Part shown: positions 15,670-24,466 of the stretch, one piece after another
Layout: every line of letters begins with the position of its first letter
How positions within the stretch are numbered: the first letter of the stretch is position 1
Origin: Magnetospira sp. QH-2
GTDB taxonomy: Bacteria; Pseudomonadota; Alphaproteobacteria; Rhodospirillales; Magnetospiraceae
Direction: 5' to 3'
Assembly: GCF_000968135.1 (NCBI RefSeq)
Contig: NZ_FO538765.1
Span: 1,379,819-1,443,818 of the forward strand
Length of the DNA stretch: 64,000 nucleotides
Position numbers and translations under genes: made by a program
The notes under the pieces: generated by a model
Told to the model about the DNA's origin: nothing
Seen by the model: only the letters and a program-made list of their open reading frames with translations
Databases searched by the model: none

Positions 15670-16868
15670 CATCGGTCTCCTTGAGAGGAAAAAGTCTCAG
15701 TCAGGGCTGCCGCCACCCGGTTGAGAACCGGTGGCCAGCCTTCGCCCGGCATTTGGCGAAACAGTCGCAACGAGGGATACCAGGGTGTGTCGTCGCGGTC
15801 CATGCCCCAGCGCCAATCTGACATCACTGGCAACAAGACGAAGCAGGGCCGCCCCAGCGCTCCGGCCAAATGGGCAGCGGCCGTATCCACACTGATGATC
15901 AGGTCCAGCCGTTGCATGGCAGCGGCCGTCTCGGCGAAATCGGTGAGCTTGGGCGACAGGTCCTCCAGCGAGGAGGGGCAGTCGCCGAAATCCACCTGTA
16001 GGCTGACCCAATCCGCATCACCAAAGTCGGTCAAGGAGGTGAGGAGATCATCGGAAATAGATCGGTTGCGGTCATTGCCATGACTGGGATTGCCGCGCCA
16101 GACGAGACCGATCCGGGGGCGGTCCTGATCCGGGAGGGTCTCGGCCCAACGGGCGCGGGCCGCCTCGGAAGGCGAGAGATAGGGTTCGGTCATGCCGATC
16201 CCGGGCTCTTCCACGCCGAACAATAATGGCAAGCTCAACAGGGGGCCCTGGAAACCCGCCGGGGGCAGGGGCTCGCCCCAGGGAATCACCTGATCGACTC
16301 CCTCGGCGGTGGCCAGCAGGGGCGCCAGCTCCGGCGGACAGCCCAGCGCCAACCGGCCGACCCGTTCCCGCGCTTGCTTGGCGAATCGAATGAACTGGAT
16401 GGCGTCGCCCGCGCCTTGCTCCGTATAGAGCAGCAAGGTGCCATGGGGCGAGGGGGTGCCGTTCCAGCGAATCATGGCGGGAGGCTTGTGCTCGCGGTAT
16501 TCCTGGGTGCCAAAGCGCAGTTCGAAATTGAGCCAGCCCCGTTCCCAATGGCCCGCCCGGAGCAACGCCATTCCCAGAGACTTGCGGATTTCCGCGTTGC
16601 CCGGCTCCCGCTCGGCGGCCTGCTCAAAGGAGTCCAGGGCCTCGTCGAAGCGCCCCAGGTTTTGCAATACCAGTCCCAGGTTATAGCGCACCGGTCCCGA
16701 CTCGGGGACCTGTGCCACCGCCTGCTCACAAAGGGGCAGGGCGGCCTCGAAATTGCCATTGGTCACATGCCGTCCGGCGAGATTGATCAGCGCCTCGATA
16801 TTGTCCGGATCGGTGGCCAGTACCAGCTCCAGGGCAGCTATGTTCGTATTGTCATGCGAGTCGGTCAT
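15669..16868 (-). CDS. TPR protein with glycosyltransferase-9-like C-terminal domain
   Basis: The 399-residue protein starts with TPR units (about 8-135; GPVRYNLGLVLQNLGRFDEALDSFEQAAEREPGN is a consensus repeat). It continues with a domain resembling ADP-heptose/GT-B transferases (about 150-390), including LLLYTEQGAGDAIQFIRF, IGLVWRGNPSHGNDRNRS and DLIISVDTAAAHLAGALGRP, the nucleotide-sugar site. It may modify a protein or polysaccharide. The ATG at 16868 was chosen since the long upstream frame runs through the serC promoter region; its ribosome binding site is weak. The ParA-like start overlaps its stop codon. Confidence 0.8.
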   Translation of the reverse strand: MTDSHDNTNIAALELVLATDPDNIEALINLAGRHVTNGNFEAALPLCEQAVAQVPESGPVRYNLGLVLQNLGRFDEALDSFEQAAEREPGNAEIRKSLGMALLRAGHWERGWLNFELRFGTQEYREHKPPAMIRWNGTPSPHGTLLLYTEQGAGDAIQFIRFAKQARERVGRLALGCPPELAPLLATAEGVDQVIPWGEPLPPAGFQGPLLSLPLLFGVEEPGIGMTEPYLSPSEAARARWAETLPDQDRPRIGLVWRGNPSHGNDRNRSISDDLLTSLTDFGDADWVSLQVDFGDCPSSLEDLSPKLTDFAETAAAMQRLDLIISVDTAAAHLAGALGRPCFVLLPVMSDWRWGMDRDDTPWYPSLRLFRQMPGEGWPPVLNRVAAALTETFSSQGDR

Positions 16869-16914
16869 GGCGACAGCATGGCCGACATGGGGCCTGTGAA
16901 TCCACAATTTCTTG

Positions 16915-17004
16915 ACGACTTTATAACCCTGCCCTACAAGGCCGGTGGGCCGCGCCCTCCCAACGGGGCGAGACCCTTCTTTTTGTGGAAGGGAGATATT
17001 TCCA
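16915..17004 (+). promoter_or_regulatory. Candidate serC leader RNA
   Basis: Upstream of serC-serA two hairpins are visible: CGCCC/GGGCG (16953-16970) and CCCTTC/GAAGGG (16974-16993). The second covers part of the ribosome binding site GGAAGGGAG. An alphaproteobacterial serC RNA motif (Rfam serC) is known at this exact position. I cannot run a covariance search, so the assignment rests on position and the paired segments. Confidence 0.5.
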
Positions 17005-18171
17005 ATGAATACCGTCGCCAAGCCGGACCTGCGTCCGGACAATCCCAATTTTTCTTCTGGTCCCTGCTCGAAACGTCCCGGATGGACGATCGAAGCCCTG
17101 TCCGGCGCCCTGGTGGGCCGGTCGCACCGGGCCAAACCCGCCAAAGCGCGGATCAAGCAGGTCATCGACCAATCCAAAGCGATCCTCGGCGTCCCCGACG
17201 ACTATGTGCTGGGCATCGTTCCCGCCTCTGATACAGGGGCCGTGGAAATGGCGCTCTGGTCCATGCTTGGTGAGCGTGGGGTCGATATGCTGGTCTGGGA
17301 AAGCTTCGGCAAGGGCTGGGCGACCGATGTCACCAAGCAGCTTAAGCTCGACGACGTGCGGGTGATGGAAGCCGGTTACGGCGAATTGCCGGATCTGGGC
17401 GCGGTGGATTTCGCCCGCGACGTGGTGTTCACATGGAATGGCACCACCTCGGGGGTCAAGGTGCCCAACGGGGATTGGATTCCTTCTGACCGCGAGGGCC
17501 TGACCTTCTGCGACGCCACCTCGGCGGCCTTTGCCATGGACCTGCCCTGGGACAAGCTCGACGTGACCACCTACTCTTGGCAGAAGGTGCTGGGTGGCGA
17601 AGCACAGCACGGCATCCTGGTGCTGTCCCCGCGGGCCGTGGCCCGGCTGGAAAGCTACAGCCCCGATCGCCCGCTGCCAAAGATCTTCCGCATGACCAAG
17701 GGCGACAAGCTGATCGGCGGCATCTTCCAAGGCGCCACCATCAACACGGTCTCCATGATTGCCATCGAGGACGCCGTGGACGGCCTGACCTGGGCCGAAA
17801 GCGTCGGCGGATTGAAGGGGATGATTGGCCGTTCCACCGCCAACTTGAAGGTGATCGAGGATTTCGTCACCGCATCGGGCAATTTCGGTTTCCTGGCCAA
17901 GGACGCGGCGACCCGCTCCAACACCTCGGTCTGCCTGAACATCACCGCCCCCTGGTTCACCGCCCTGAGCGATGACGATCAGGCGGCGGCGGCCAAGAAG
18001 CTGGTTGGTTTGCTGGACGAAGAAGGTGCCGCCTACGATATCGGCGCTTACCGGGATGCTCCGGCGGGGCTGCGTATTTGGGCCGGAGGCACCATCGAAG
18101 CCGCCGATCTGGAAGCGCTCTGCCCATGGCTCGAATGGGGCCTGGCCGAAATTCAGAAAGACTTTTCATAA
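17005..18171 (+). CDS. serC: Phosphoserine aminotransferase
   Basis: A 388-residue PLP enzyme converting 3-phosphohydroxypyruvate and glutamate to phosphoserine, the second step of serine synthesis. [27 protein letters not shown] and [15 protein letters not shown], with the Schiff-base Lys at 194, mark the alphaproteobacterial/archaeal-type SerC subfamily. The start follows GGAAGGGAG. serA lies 121 bases downstream, separated by a degenerate palindromic repeat. The neighbour on the other side is divergent. Confidence 0.95.
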   Translation: MNTVAKPDLRPDNPNFSSGPCSKRPGWTIEALSGALVGRSHRAKPAKARIKQVIDQSKAILGVPDDYVLGIVPASDTGAVEMALWSMLGERGVDMLVWESFGKGWATDVTKQLKLDDVRVMEAGYGELPDLGAVDFARDVVFTWNGTTSGVKVPNGDWIPSDREGLTFCDATSAAFAMDLPWDKLDVTTYSWQKVLGGEAQHGILVLSPRAVARLESYSPDRPLPKIFRMTKGDKLIGGIFQGATINTVSMIAIEDAVDGLTWAESVGGLKGMIGRSTANLKVIEDFVTASGNFGFLAKDAATRSNTSVCLNITAPWFTALSDDDQAAAAKKLVGLLDEEGAAYDIGAYRDAPAGLRIWAGGTIEAADLEALCPWLEWGLAEIQKDFS

Positions 18172-18185
18172 TTAACGCGACTCCC

Positions 18186-18270
18186 TTTCTTCGTCCTTCC
18201 ACAAGCTCTGGATGAAGAAAGGGGGGCCGCAATGACAACCTCATCCTGAACCTGTCGAAGGACCAAGGAT
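18186..18270. repeat. Degenerate REP-like palindrome between serC and serA
   Basis: CCTTCCACAAGCTCTGGATGA (18196 onward) and TCATCCTGAACCTGTCGAAGG (18241 onward) form an imperfect inverted repeat. It is of the same CTTCGACAAGCTCAGG-type core found inside the MITE-like repeats at 26.8, 36.0 and 55.6 kb, without their terminal repeats. Confidence 0.6.
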
Positions 18271-18292
18271 GGAGGCGAGGGAGAGATTTATC

Positions 18293-19864
18293 ATGGTTAA
18301 AGTCCTGATTTCCGACAAGATGGCCCCCGAAGCGGCGGAGATATTCCAAAGCCGCGGCATCGAGGTGGATGTCATCACCGGCATGACCCCTGACGAACTG
18401 AAGGCCTGCATCGGCCAGTACGATGGCCTGGCCATCCGTTCGGCCACCAAGGCCACCGCCGAGATCATCGAAGCCGCCGAGAACATGAAGGTCATTGGTC
18501 GCGCGGGTATCGGTACCGACAATATCGACAAGCCCGCCGCCACGGCAAAAGGCATCGTGGTGATGAACACCCCGTTCGGCAATTCCATCACCACCGCCGA
18601 ACATGCCATCGCCATGATGATGGCCAGCGCGCGTATGTTGCCGCAGGCCAATTCATCCACGCATGGCGGTCTGTGGGAGAAGTCCAAGTTCATGGGTGTC
18701 GAGCTGATGGGCAAGACCCTGGGCGTCATCGGTACCGGCAACATCGGTTCCGCCGTTTGCGAGCGGGCCATCGGTCTGAAGATGAAAGTGGTCGCCTATG
18801 ATCCGTTCTTGTCCGAGGAACGGGCCACCGAAATCGGCGTGGAAAAGGTGGATCTGGACGAATTGTTCGCCCGTGCCGACTTCATCACATTGCATACGCC
18901 GCTGACCGACGCCACCCGCGCCATCATCGACACCAAGGCCATGCTGAAGATGAAGAAGGGCGTGCGCATCATCAACTGTGCTCGCGGCGGGCTGGTGGTC
19001 GAAGCCGATCTGAAGCAGGCCATCGAGTCCGGCCATGTGGCGGGGGCGGCGCTGGATGTGTACGAGAACGAACCGGCCAAGGAAAACGCGTTGTTCGGTA
19101 TGGACCAAGTGGTCTGTACCCCGCATTTGGGCGCTTCCACCACCGAAGCGCAGGAAAAGGTCGCCCTGCAAGTGGCCGAGCAGATGGCCGACTATCTGCT
19201 GACCGGTGCGGTGACCAATGCCTTGAATATGCCGTCGGTCTCCGCCGAGGATGCGCCGAAGCTCAAGCCCTATATGCAACTGGCGGATCAGATGGGGTCC
19301 TTTGCCGGGCAGATTATTGAGTCCGCCCTGTTGAAGGTCAACATCGAGTATTCCGGTGCCGCCATCGATCTCAACACCAAACCCCTGACAGCGATCATCC
19401 TGCGCGGCATCTTGGCGCCGTTGATGGATGATTCGGTCAATATGGTAAATGCACCGGTGCTGGCCAAGGAGCGGGATATCGCCGTCAGCGAAACCCGCAA
19501 CGAAGGGGCTTGCGAGTATCACACCTTGATCCGCCTGGAAGTCACTACCGAAAAGCGCACGCGCAGTGTCTCGGGCACTCTGTTTGCCGGATCACCTCGG
19601 ATCATCGAGATGGAAGGGGTGCCGGTGGATGCGGAGCTGTCCGCCCATATGCTCTATATCCATAACGAGGATAAGCCGGGCTTCATCGGTTCCTTGGGCA
19701 CCCTGTTGGGCAACGAAGGCCTGAACATCGGCACGTTCCACCTGGGTCGCGATGATGCCGGGGCCCTGGCTCTGGTCGCCGTGGACCAGGAAGTGGGCGA
19801 GGATCTGGTGGAAAAGGTGGTGGCATTGCCCCATGTGACCAAAGGAAAAGCCTTGAAGTTCTAA
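18293..19864 (+). CDS. serA: D-3-phosphoglycerate dehydrogenase
   Basis: The first enzyme of serine synthesis, NAD-dependent, 523 residues. It is the long type with the extra ASB domain and C-terminal ACT domain. Visible are the NAD motif GVIGTGNIGS, catalytic NCARGG (Arg), YENEP (Glu) and CTPHLGAST (His). The ACT region is HNEDKPGFIGSLGTLLGNEGLNIGTFHLGR, where serine feedback is likely. The start MVKVLISDKM at 18293 has GGGAGAG upstream. A strong terminator follows at 19888. Confidence 0.96.
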   Translation: MVKVLISDKMAPEAAEIFQSRGIEVDVITGMTPDELKACIGQYDGLAIRSATKATAEIIEAAENMKVIGRAGIGTDNIDKPAATAKGIVVMNTPFGNSITTAEHAIAMMMASARMLPQANSSTHGGLWEKSKFMGVELMGKTLGVIGTGNIGSAVCERAIGLKMKVVAYDPFLSEERATEIGVEKVDLDELFARADFITLHTPLTDATRAIIDTKAMLKMKKGVRIINCARGGLVVEADLKQAIESGHVAGAALDVYENEPAKENALFGMDQVVCTPHLGASTTEAQEKVALQVAEQMADYLLTGAVTNALNMPSVSAEDAPKLKPYMQLADQMGSFAGQIIESALLKVNIEYSGAAIDLNTKPLTAIILRGILAPLMDDSVNMVNAPVLAKERDIAVSETRNEGACEYHTLIRLEVTTEKRTRSVSGTLFAGSPRIIEMEGVPVDAELSAHMLYIHNEDKPGFIGSLGTLLGNEGLNIGTFHLGRDDAGALALVAVDQEVGEDLVEKVVALPHVTKGKALKF

Positions 19865-19887
19865 AGGCTTATTGTCCCCCAAATGAG

Positions 19888-19918
19888 AAAGGCCGGACAG
19901 GGATCCGGCCTTTTTTTT
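19888..19918 (+). terminator. Intrinsic terminator of serC-serA
   Basis: A 10-bp stem, AAAGGCCGGA with TCCGGCCTTT, has a 6-base loop and runs into eight T residues on the plus strand. Confidence 0.92.
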
Positions 19919-20026
19919 GCGGTCGTGATGGCGGTCACAGATTTGTTAACCATTCAGCGCTACTCTAACCTTAGCGAAATAGCCGACAAAATCATGGCAC
20001 TGATTTCTTGAAGAGGGATGTGCGTT

Positions 20027-20158
20027 ATGACCAGCGGAATTATCGTTACTCAGGCAGCCCAGCAGAACCCGTTTTACGGCCATCTGCGTCCGACCCGTCA
20101 ACGGCGGTTGATGAAGATCCTCGTCGAGACCTGGTCGGCGCTTATAAGCAAATCCTAA
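20027..20158 (+). CDS. Possible 43-residue basic small protein
   Basis: The frame starts MTSGIIVTQAAQQ at 20027 behind AAGAGGGATG. It continues with a Pro/Arg-rich stretch (HLRPTRQRRLMK) and an amphipathic helix-like end, and stops at 20158. It lies between the serA terminator and a secreted-protein gene. Start signal and codon pattern make it plausible, but there is no family match I know. Confidence 0.4.
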   Translation: MTSGIIVTQAAQQNPFYGHLRPTRQRRLMKILVETWSALISKS

Positions 20159-20231
20159 TCTTGACTTCCTGGCAGTGGACGGCCACTTTCCGGCCAACCT
20201 TTTTGATCCGCTGAACGGGAAAGTTCTCTCC

Positions 20232-20633
20232 ATGAAAATCGTGATCGCTCTCATCTTGGCCGGGACCATGGCCGCCTTGCCGGTAGCCGCACAGCAACCC
20301 GGGACGTCCGAGTCCTTTCCTCCATTGAACCTCAATGCGGGCGGGCCGCAGGACTATACCGGCCCCATGGCGCCCATGGACCTGCCATTTCCCATGCCTT
20401 TCGAACCGGGGCAGGGCGCAGAGCGGCCATCCATCGATCCGGGATACCAAGACCCACCCTATGAGACAATGGCACCGCAGGATTTTCGGATCCAACCGTC
20501 GGCCAAGGATACCAACCCCTGGCTCGATCCGCGCTTTACCAAATGCATCTTGGACAATCTCGACCGGCCCAAGGTCGATGCGGCGGTGCAGGCCTTGTAC
20601 ATGGCCTGCCGAGGGCTTTCGGCCCGGCGCTAA
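20232..20633 (+). CDS. Small secreted Pro-rich protein, function unknown
   Basis: The 133-residue protein begins with a clear signal peptide (MKIVIALILAGTMAALPVAAQ, cleavage after VAA, about residue 20). The first half of the mature protein is rich in Pro and Gly (for example MAPMDLPFPMPFEPG). The C-terminal half has two Cys residues (KCILDNL and MACRGL) that could form a disulfide. I chose the ATG at 20232 because upstream in-frame sequence would bury the signal peptide. It is convergent with the MotB-like gene. I do not recognise a family. Confidence 0.6.
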   Translation: MKIVIALILAGTMAALPVAAQQPGTSESFPPLNLNAGGPQDYTGPMAPMDLPFPMPFEPGQGAERPSIDPGYQDPPYETMAPQDFRIQPSAKDTNPWLDPRFTKCILDNLDRPKVDAAVQALYMACRGLSARR

Positions 20634-20672
20634 CGCCTGTCGTGTTTGATCGAACCCGATCAAACGCGAAAG
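20634..20672. repeat. Palindromic intergenic repeat, copy d (short form)
   Basis: TGTTTGATCG-AACC-CGATCAAACG (20644-20667) is the same inner stem as in copies a and c. It lies right after the TAA of the secreted-protein gene, preceded by CGCCTGTC, and could terminate that gene and the convergent one. Confidence 0.7.
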
Positions 20673-20678
20673 GATACT

Positions 20679-21980
20679 TTAACGCTGGGTTAGCTTGAAT
20701 TCGATGCGGCGGTTGCGGCGCAGAGCCTCTTCGCCTTTACCCGCATCCAAGGCGTGCTGGTCGGCAAAGCCGGTCGCCGCCAGATGATTCGCGGGGATTC
20801 CTTCCGCGACCAAGAAACGCACAACCGAGATGGACCGGGCGGTGGACAGTTCCCAGTTGGAGGGATAGCGCCAGTTATTGATGGGCGTGCGGTCCGTGTG
20901 GCCATCCACGCGCAGGATCCAGTCCAGGTCGGAGGGAATCCGGTCGACCACGCTGCGCAGGGTGGTGGCCAAATCCTTCAGCTTGGCCTTGCCGCCCTCG
21001 CCCAGATCCGCGGAACCAGATCCGAATAACACTTCGGACTGCAAAACAAAGCGGTCACCGACAATGCGCACATCCTTCTCGTCGCCCAGAATGTCTCGCA
21101 GCCGTCCAAAGAATTCCGAGCGGTATCGAGCCAGTTCCTGTACTTTGGTGGCCAGGGCGGCGTTGAGACGCTTGCCCAGATCCATGATCTGTACATTCTG
21201 CTCGGTGTTCTTCTTTTCCGCCGCTTCCAAGGCTTCGTTCAAGGCGGCCATCTGGTCGCGGACGGCCTGAAGCTGCTGGTTGAGCAGGGCTGCCTGAGCG
21301 CGGGCGGTGGCCGAGAGTTCCTTTTCATCCGCAAGGGACGTATCTCTTGCCAGCAGCTTTTCTTCCAGCTCCTTTTTCAAGGCTACCAGAGCGGCCACCT
21401 GGTGATCCAATTGGGCTAGGCGGCTGTTCATGTCGGCCAGTTCCTGCAATTTCATCTGCAGGGTTTCGGTGCTGACGGTAATGGTCTTGTTGGCCTCGTC
21501 CAGTTCCGCCTTGGCCTTGGCCAGGGCGGCGGCATTGCGCAACATCTCCTTTTCCAGTTCGGAAAGCTTCTGGCGGTCCTTCTGAAGGCTGGTGAAGGCT
21601 TCGTCCATGTCTTGGTTGAGACGCGCATTCTCGGCTGTGAGACCGGCGTTGGCCACGTTGAGCAGGCGGACTTTCTCGGACAGGTCGTCACGGGATTTAA
21701 CCGAGGCCTGCAATTCCTCCGACATCACCGCCGCATTGAGCCGCAAATCGGCGTTGGCGCGGCGCTCCAAGGCCAACAGGTCGGTCAATTCGGTGAGCTC
21801 GGATTGGATTCGAAGCAGAGCTTCGTCGCGACCCGACAGGGCATGGCTGAGCACGAACTGGGCGAGCACGAAAATCATCAATAGAAAGATGATGACCATC
21901 AACAAGGTGGCCAGGGCATCGACGAATCCCGGCCAAATGTCGGTTGTTTGGCGGTTTCTGCGGCGGATGGCGCCGGGCAT
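20679..21980 (-). CDS. MotB/OmpA-like protein with one TM helix, coiled coil and OmpA domain
   Basis: The 433-residue protein has a short cytoplasmic N-terminus and one membrane helix (about 18-48). The helix carries a single acidic residue just before it (WPGFVDALATLLMVIIFLLM), as in the MotB/ExbD class, where this Asp carries ions. A long coiled coil (50-300) and a C-terminal OmpA-type peptidoglycan-binding domain (about 315-433) follow. In that domain VDGHTDRTP, NWELSTARSISVVRFL and RRNRRIEFKL are visible. It sits 9 bases after the MotA-like gene. Probably a peptidoglycan-anchored, ion-driven envelope complex; no flagellar gene is nearby. Confidence 0.85.
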   Translation of the reverse strand: MPGAIRRRNRQTTDIWPGFVDALATLLMVIIFLLMIFVLAQFVLSHALSGRDEALLRIQSELTELTDLLALERRANADLRLNAAVMSEELQASVKSRDDLSEKVRLLNVANAGLTAENARLNQDMDEAFTSLQKDRQKLSELEKEMLRNAAALAKAKAELDEANKTITVSTETLQMKLQELADMNSRLAQLDHQVAALVALKKELEEKLLARDTSLADEKELSATARAQAALLNQQLQAVRDQMAALNEALEAAEKKNTEQNVQIMDLGKRLNAALATKVQELARYRSEFFGRLRDILGDEKDVRIVGDRFVLQSEVLFGSGSADLGEGGKAKLKDLATTLRSVVDRIPSDLDWILRVDGHTDRTPINNWRYPSNWELSTARSISVVRFLVAEGIPANHLAATGFADQHALDAGKGEEALRRNRRIEFKLTQR

Positions 21981-21989
21981 CGGGGCGTC

Positions 21990-23141
21990 CTAGACCTGCG
22001 GATCCCCGCCCTGACCCAGGGCGGCGATGGTCCGTGCCAAGAGTTTGATCTCGCTACGCAATTGGCGCACGGTCTCATCTCGGCCGGTGGACATTTCTTC
22101 CATGATCCGGGCGGCGTAGACATCCAGGTTGCGCAGATGCCCGCGCGAAGTCTCGTCCAGGCCGCCCGAGCTGACCGAGGCATCGGCCAGCTTGTCGAGG
22201 ATGGGGCGCATTTCGATTTGGGTTTCGGAGAGCTTTTTCAGCAAATGCTGTTCCGTGCGCATTTGGTCGGTCAGAATGCTGACCCGATCCACCAAGCTAT
22301 TGATTCCGGCAAAGGTGTCTTGCCTGTTTTCCTCGCCCTTGGACAGGGTATGTTGCAAATTCTCCAGGCTTTCCGCCGTTTGTTCGAGCAGAGCCTGCAC
22401 ATAGGCCGGTACCGAATGATCGCCGCCGCCTTCGCCAAGTACGCCGCTCGACAACCGGGTTTGTCCGGACAGCCATTCTTCCAGATCATTATAAAAACGG
22501 TTCTGCGACTGCGAAGCCTGCAAATCCAGAAAGCCCAGCACCAACGATCCAGCGAGCCCGAACAGCGAAGAACTGAAGGCCGTGCCCATACCGCTGAGGG
22601 GGGCTTCCAGTCCCGCTTTCAATTCGCCGAACACGGCCCCCATGTTGCCCACGTCTTCGGGCAGGCTGCCAATGACATCGGCGATGGCACTGACCGTTTC
22701 CAGCAGCCCCCAAAAGGTGCCCAGCAGGCCGAGAAAGATCAGCAAGCCGATCATGTAGCGGGAGATATCCCGGGATTCATCCAGCCGCGAGGCAATACCG
22801 TCCAGCATGGTCTTGGTGGACAGGGTCGAAAGGCTCAGCGCATGGCCCCGCCGCTCTCCCATCATCGCCGCCATGGGGGCGAGCAGGGTCGGTTGGCGGG
22901 TATCGGAGAGGACGATGTCCTCGCGACGGAAATTCTCGATCCAGGTGACTTCGGGGTAAAGCATCAGCACTTGGCGGAAATTATAGATAATTCCCAAGAG
23001 CAAAACGCCAAGGATCAAGCCATTGAGCGGCGCGTTGGCCACGAAGGCGTCCTTGAGCGGCGGAAACAGCACAAAACAGCCGCCGCCGACCACCGCGAGA
23101 AACAGGAACATACGCGTCAGGAACCGTTGCGGCCGATTCAT
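21990..23141 (-). CDS. MotA/TolQ/ExbB-like proton-channel protein
   Basis: The 383-residue inner-membrane protein has two N-terminal helices (about 10-30 and 38-58) and a cytoplasmic domain. Two further helices follow: IGLLIFLGLLGTFWGLLETV, the MotA/ExbB signature, and LSGMGTAFSSSLFGLAGSLVLGFL. A C-terminal coiled-coil tail (about 250-375) is longer than in ExbB. It pairs with the adjacent MotB/OmpA-like gene and presumably forms the stator-type channel. GAPLSGMGTAFSSSLFG-type residues are conserved in this family. Confidence 0.85.
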   Translation of the reverse strand: MNRPQRFLTRMFLFLAVVGGGCFVLFPPLKDAFVANAPLNGLILGVLLLGIIYNFRQVLMLYPEVTWIENFRREDIVLSDTRQPTLLAPMAAMMGERRGHALSLSTLSTKTMLDGIASRLDESRDISRYMIGLLIFLGLLGTFWGLLETVSAIADVIGSLPEDVGNMGAVFGELKAGLEAPLSGMGTAFSSSLFGLAGSLVLGFLDLQASQSQNRFYNDLEEWLSGQTRLSSGVLGEGGGDHSVPAYVQALLEQTAESLENLQHTLSKGEENRQDTFAGINSLVDRVSILTDQMRTEQHLLKKLSETQIEMRPILDKLADASVSSGGLDETSRGHLRNLDVYAARIMEEMSTGRDETVRQLRSEIKLLARTIAALGQGGDPQV

Positions 23142-23173
23142 GGGGTCGGGGCTCCTTCGCCTATCCTATGGAA

Positions 23174-24382
23174 CTATCGGACCACCGGGAGGATATCCAC
23201 CCGGTTTACCGGTTCCTGATCGGTCTTATCACCGAGGGCGCGCACGTCTATGCGGTTGCTGGCGATGCCATTGTCCATCAGGAATGAGCGTACGGCCAGG
23301 GCCCGGGACAGGGAGACCCGCCGGGCGCGGCTGGCGGACAGGTCGCCACCGCCCGCATAAGCGCGGAGTTGCAGCCGCGAGGCGGGGGAATCGGTCAGGG
23401 TCTTGGCGGCGCTGGCCAGGGTGGTCCGGGCGTCGGCGGAGAGCCGGGTTTCCTCGCCCTTGAAAGTGACCATGGCCTTGGGTAACACGGCAGCCGCCTT
23501 GGCCATCGCGGCGGCAGGGGCCTCGGTCAGGGCAGCGACTTTCTGTTCGGCCTTTTCGGCCACCTCGGGCGCCGTGGGAACCTTGACCGCCTTGGGCGGT
23601 GCAGGGGGCGGGGTCAGACCCGGAGACTTGACGGGGGCCTTGGCGACCGGTGGCGCCGGGGGCGCGGGTGGGGCTTTGGGGGCCTGCGGGGGCGTCCCGG
23701 GTTTCGCGGCCACCACGGGCGCGGCCTTGACCGGTTCCGGCTTGGGCTGGGCTTTGGGCGGCGCGGGCGGCATGGGGGCCTTGGCCTTCACCGCTGGTGC
23801 GGCCGGCGGGGCTGGAGGCGCCGCGGGCGTTTTGACAATGGGAGTCGGGGCCGTGGTCGGCTGCTTGATCACCGGAGAGGCGACAGGCGTCTTGGCGGGC
23901 ATGGCCTTGGGGGCGGGCATGGCCTTGGGAGCTGGCATGGCCTTGGGAGCTGGCATGGCCTTGGGAGCTGGCATGGATTGTGGCGGCGCCACTTCCAACC
24001 GCGAGACCGGTTCGGCGTCACGGCTCGGGGTGACCGGTCCGGTTGTCGGCATGGTTCCGCTGCGGGGCATGCTGCGCGCCGCCATGGCCGATCCATTGGA
24101 TAGGTGCGGCGCTGGAAGATGCAGGGTGGAGCGGGGATAGCGGCTATTGGGCATCAACAGACCGTCACGACCATAGGACTGCGGACCGACCGAGGCGCCA
24201 TAGCCCGTCGATGAGGAGCCGCTCCCCAGGCCAATGGCGCTCAGATCCACCACCACATTGGGATTGTAGCCGCTTTGGGCATGGGCAGAGCCAGCCACGG
24301 CCAAGAGCGCCACCAGGGCAAAACCGCCCGAGGCGACCGAAGTCCCCGTTTCCTTCAACCAAGCCGATTTTTTGCGTGTCAT
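23174..24382 (-). CDS. Periplasmic OmpA-domain protein with long Pro/Ala linker
   Basis: A 402-residue protein with an N-terminal membrane/signal segment (about 18-36, ending AHAQ). A low-complexity Pro/Ala/Lys region (about 130-290) includes four to five tandem MPAPKA units. The C-terminal part (about 305-402) looks like an OmpA/MotB-type domain (RLQLRAYAGGGDLSASRARRVSLSRALAVRSFL, then RIDVRALGDKT) but lacks the usual HTD motif; YAGG replaces it. It lies 32 bases before the MotA-like gene in the same direction, so all three probably form one envelope complex. Confidence 0.78.
   Translation of the reverse strand: MTRKKSAWLKETGTSVASGGFALVALLAVAGSAHAQSGYNPNVVVDLSAIGLGSGSSSTGYGASVGPQSYGRDGLLMPNSRYPRSTLHLPAPHLSNGSAMAARSMPRSGTMPTTGPVTPSRDAEPVSRLEVAPPQSMPAPKAMPAPKAMPAPKAMPAPKAMPAKTPVASPVIKQPTTAPTPIVKTPAAPPAPPAAPAVKAKAPMPPAPPKAQPKPEPVKAAPVVAAKPGTPPQAPKAPPAPPAPPVAKAPVKSPGLTPPPAPPKAVKVPTAPEVAEKAEQKVAALTEAPAAAMAKAAAVLPKAMVTFKGEETRLSADARTTLASAAKTLTDSPASRLQLRAYAGGGDLSASRARRVSLSRALAVRSFLMDNGIASNRIDVRALGDKTDQEPVNRVDILPVVR
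23894..23974. repeat. 18-bp tandem repeat inside the Pro-rich gene
   Basis: About four and a half copies of an 18-bp unit (GGCATGGCCTTGGGAGCT on the plus strand) encode the MPAPKA repeats. Three copies are identical and one differs at a few bases, suggesting recent slippage. Confidence 0.85.
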
Positions 24383-24466
24383 TTGCCGCCCCGTTCGGAC
24401 ATGCCGCTGATATCTCGGCCACCATAGCCCAGAGGGTCAACGAATCTCAACAGGTTATCTTATAGT

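Noticed and set aside
15669-17177. A 502-residue version of the TPR-glycosyltransferase starting at 17177
   Set aside because: The extra 103 residues overlap the serC start and leader region on the other strand and show no TPR or other family sequence; the ATG at 16868 begins the TPR domain.
23894-23974. CRISPR-like direct repeats
   Set aside because: The 18-bp units are contiguous without spacers and encode MPAPKA repeats in frame within a Pro-rich protein.
20679-24382. Zorya-type defence system
   Set aside because: Zorya has MotA/MotB-like ZorA and ZorB, but no ZorC, ZorD or ZorE helicase/nuclease gene is adjacent. The third gene is an OmpA-domain protein, and the neighbours are housekeeping genes.
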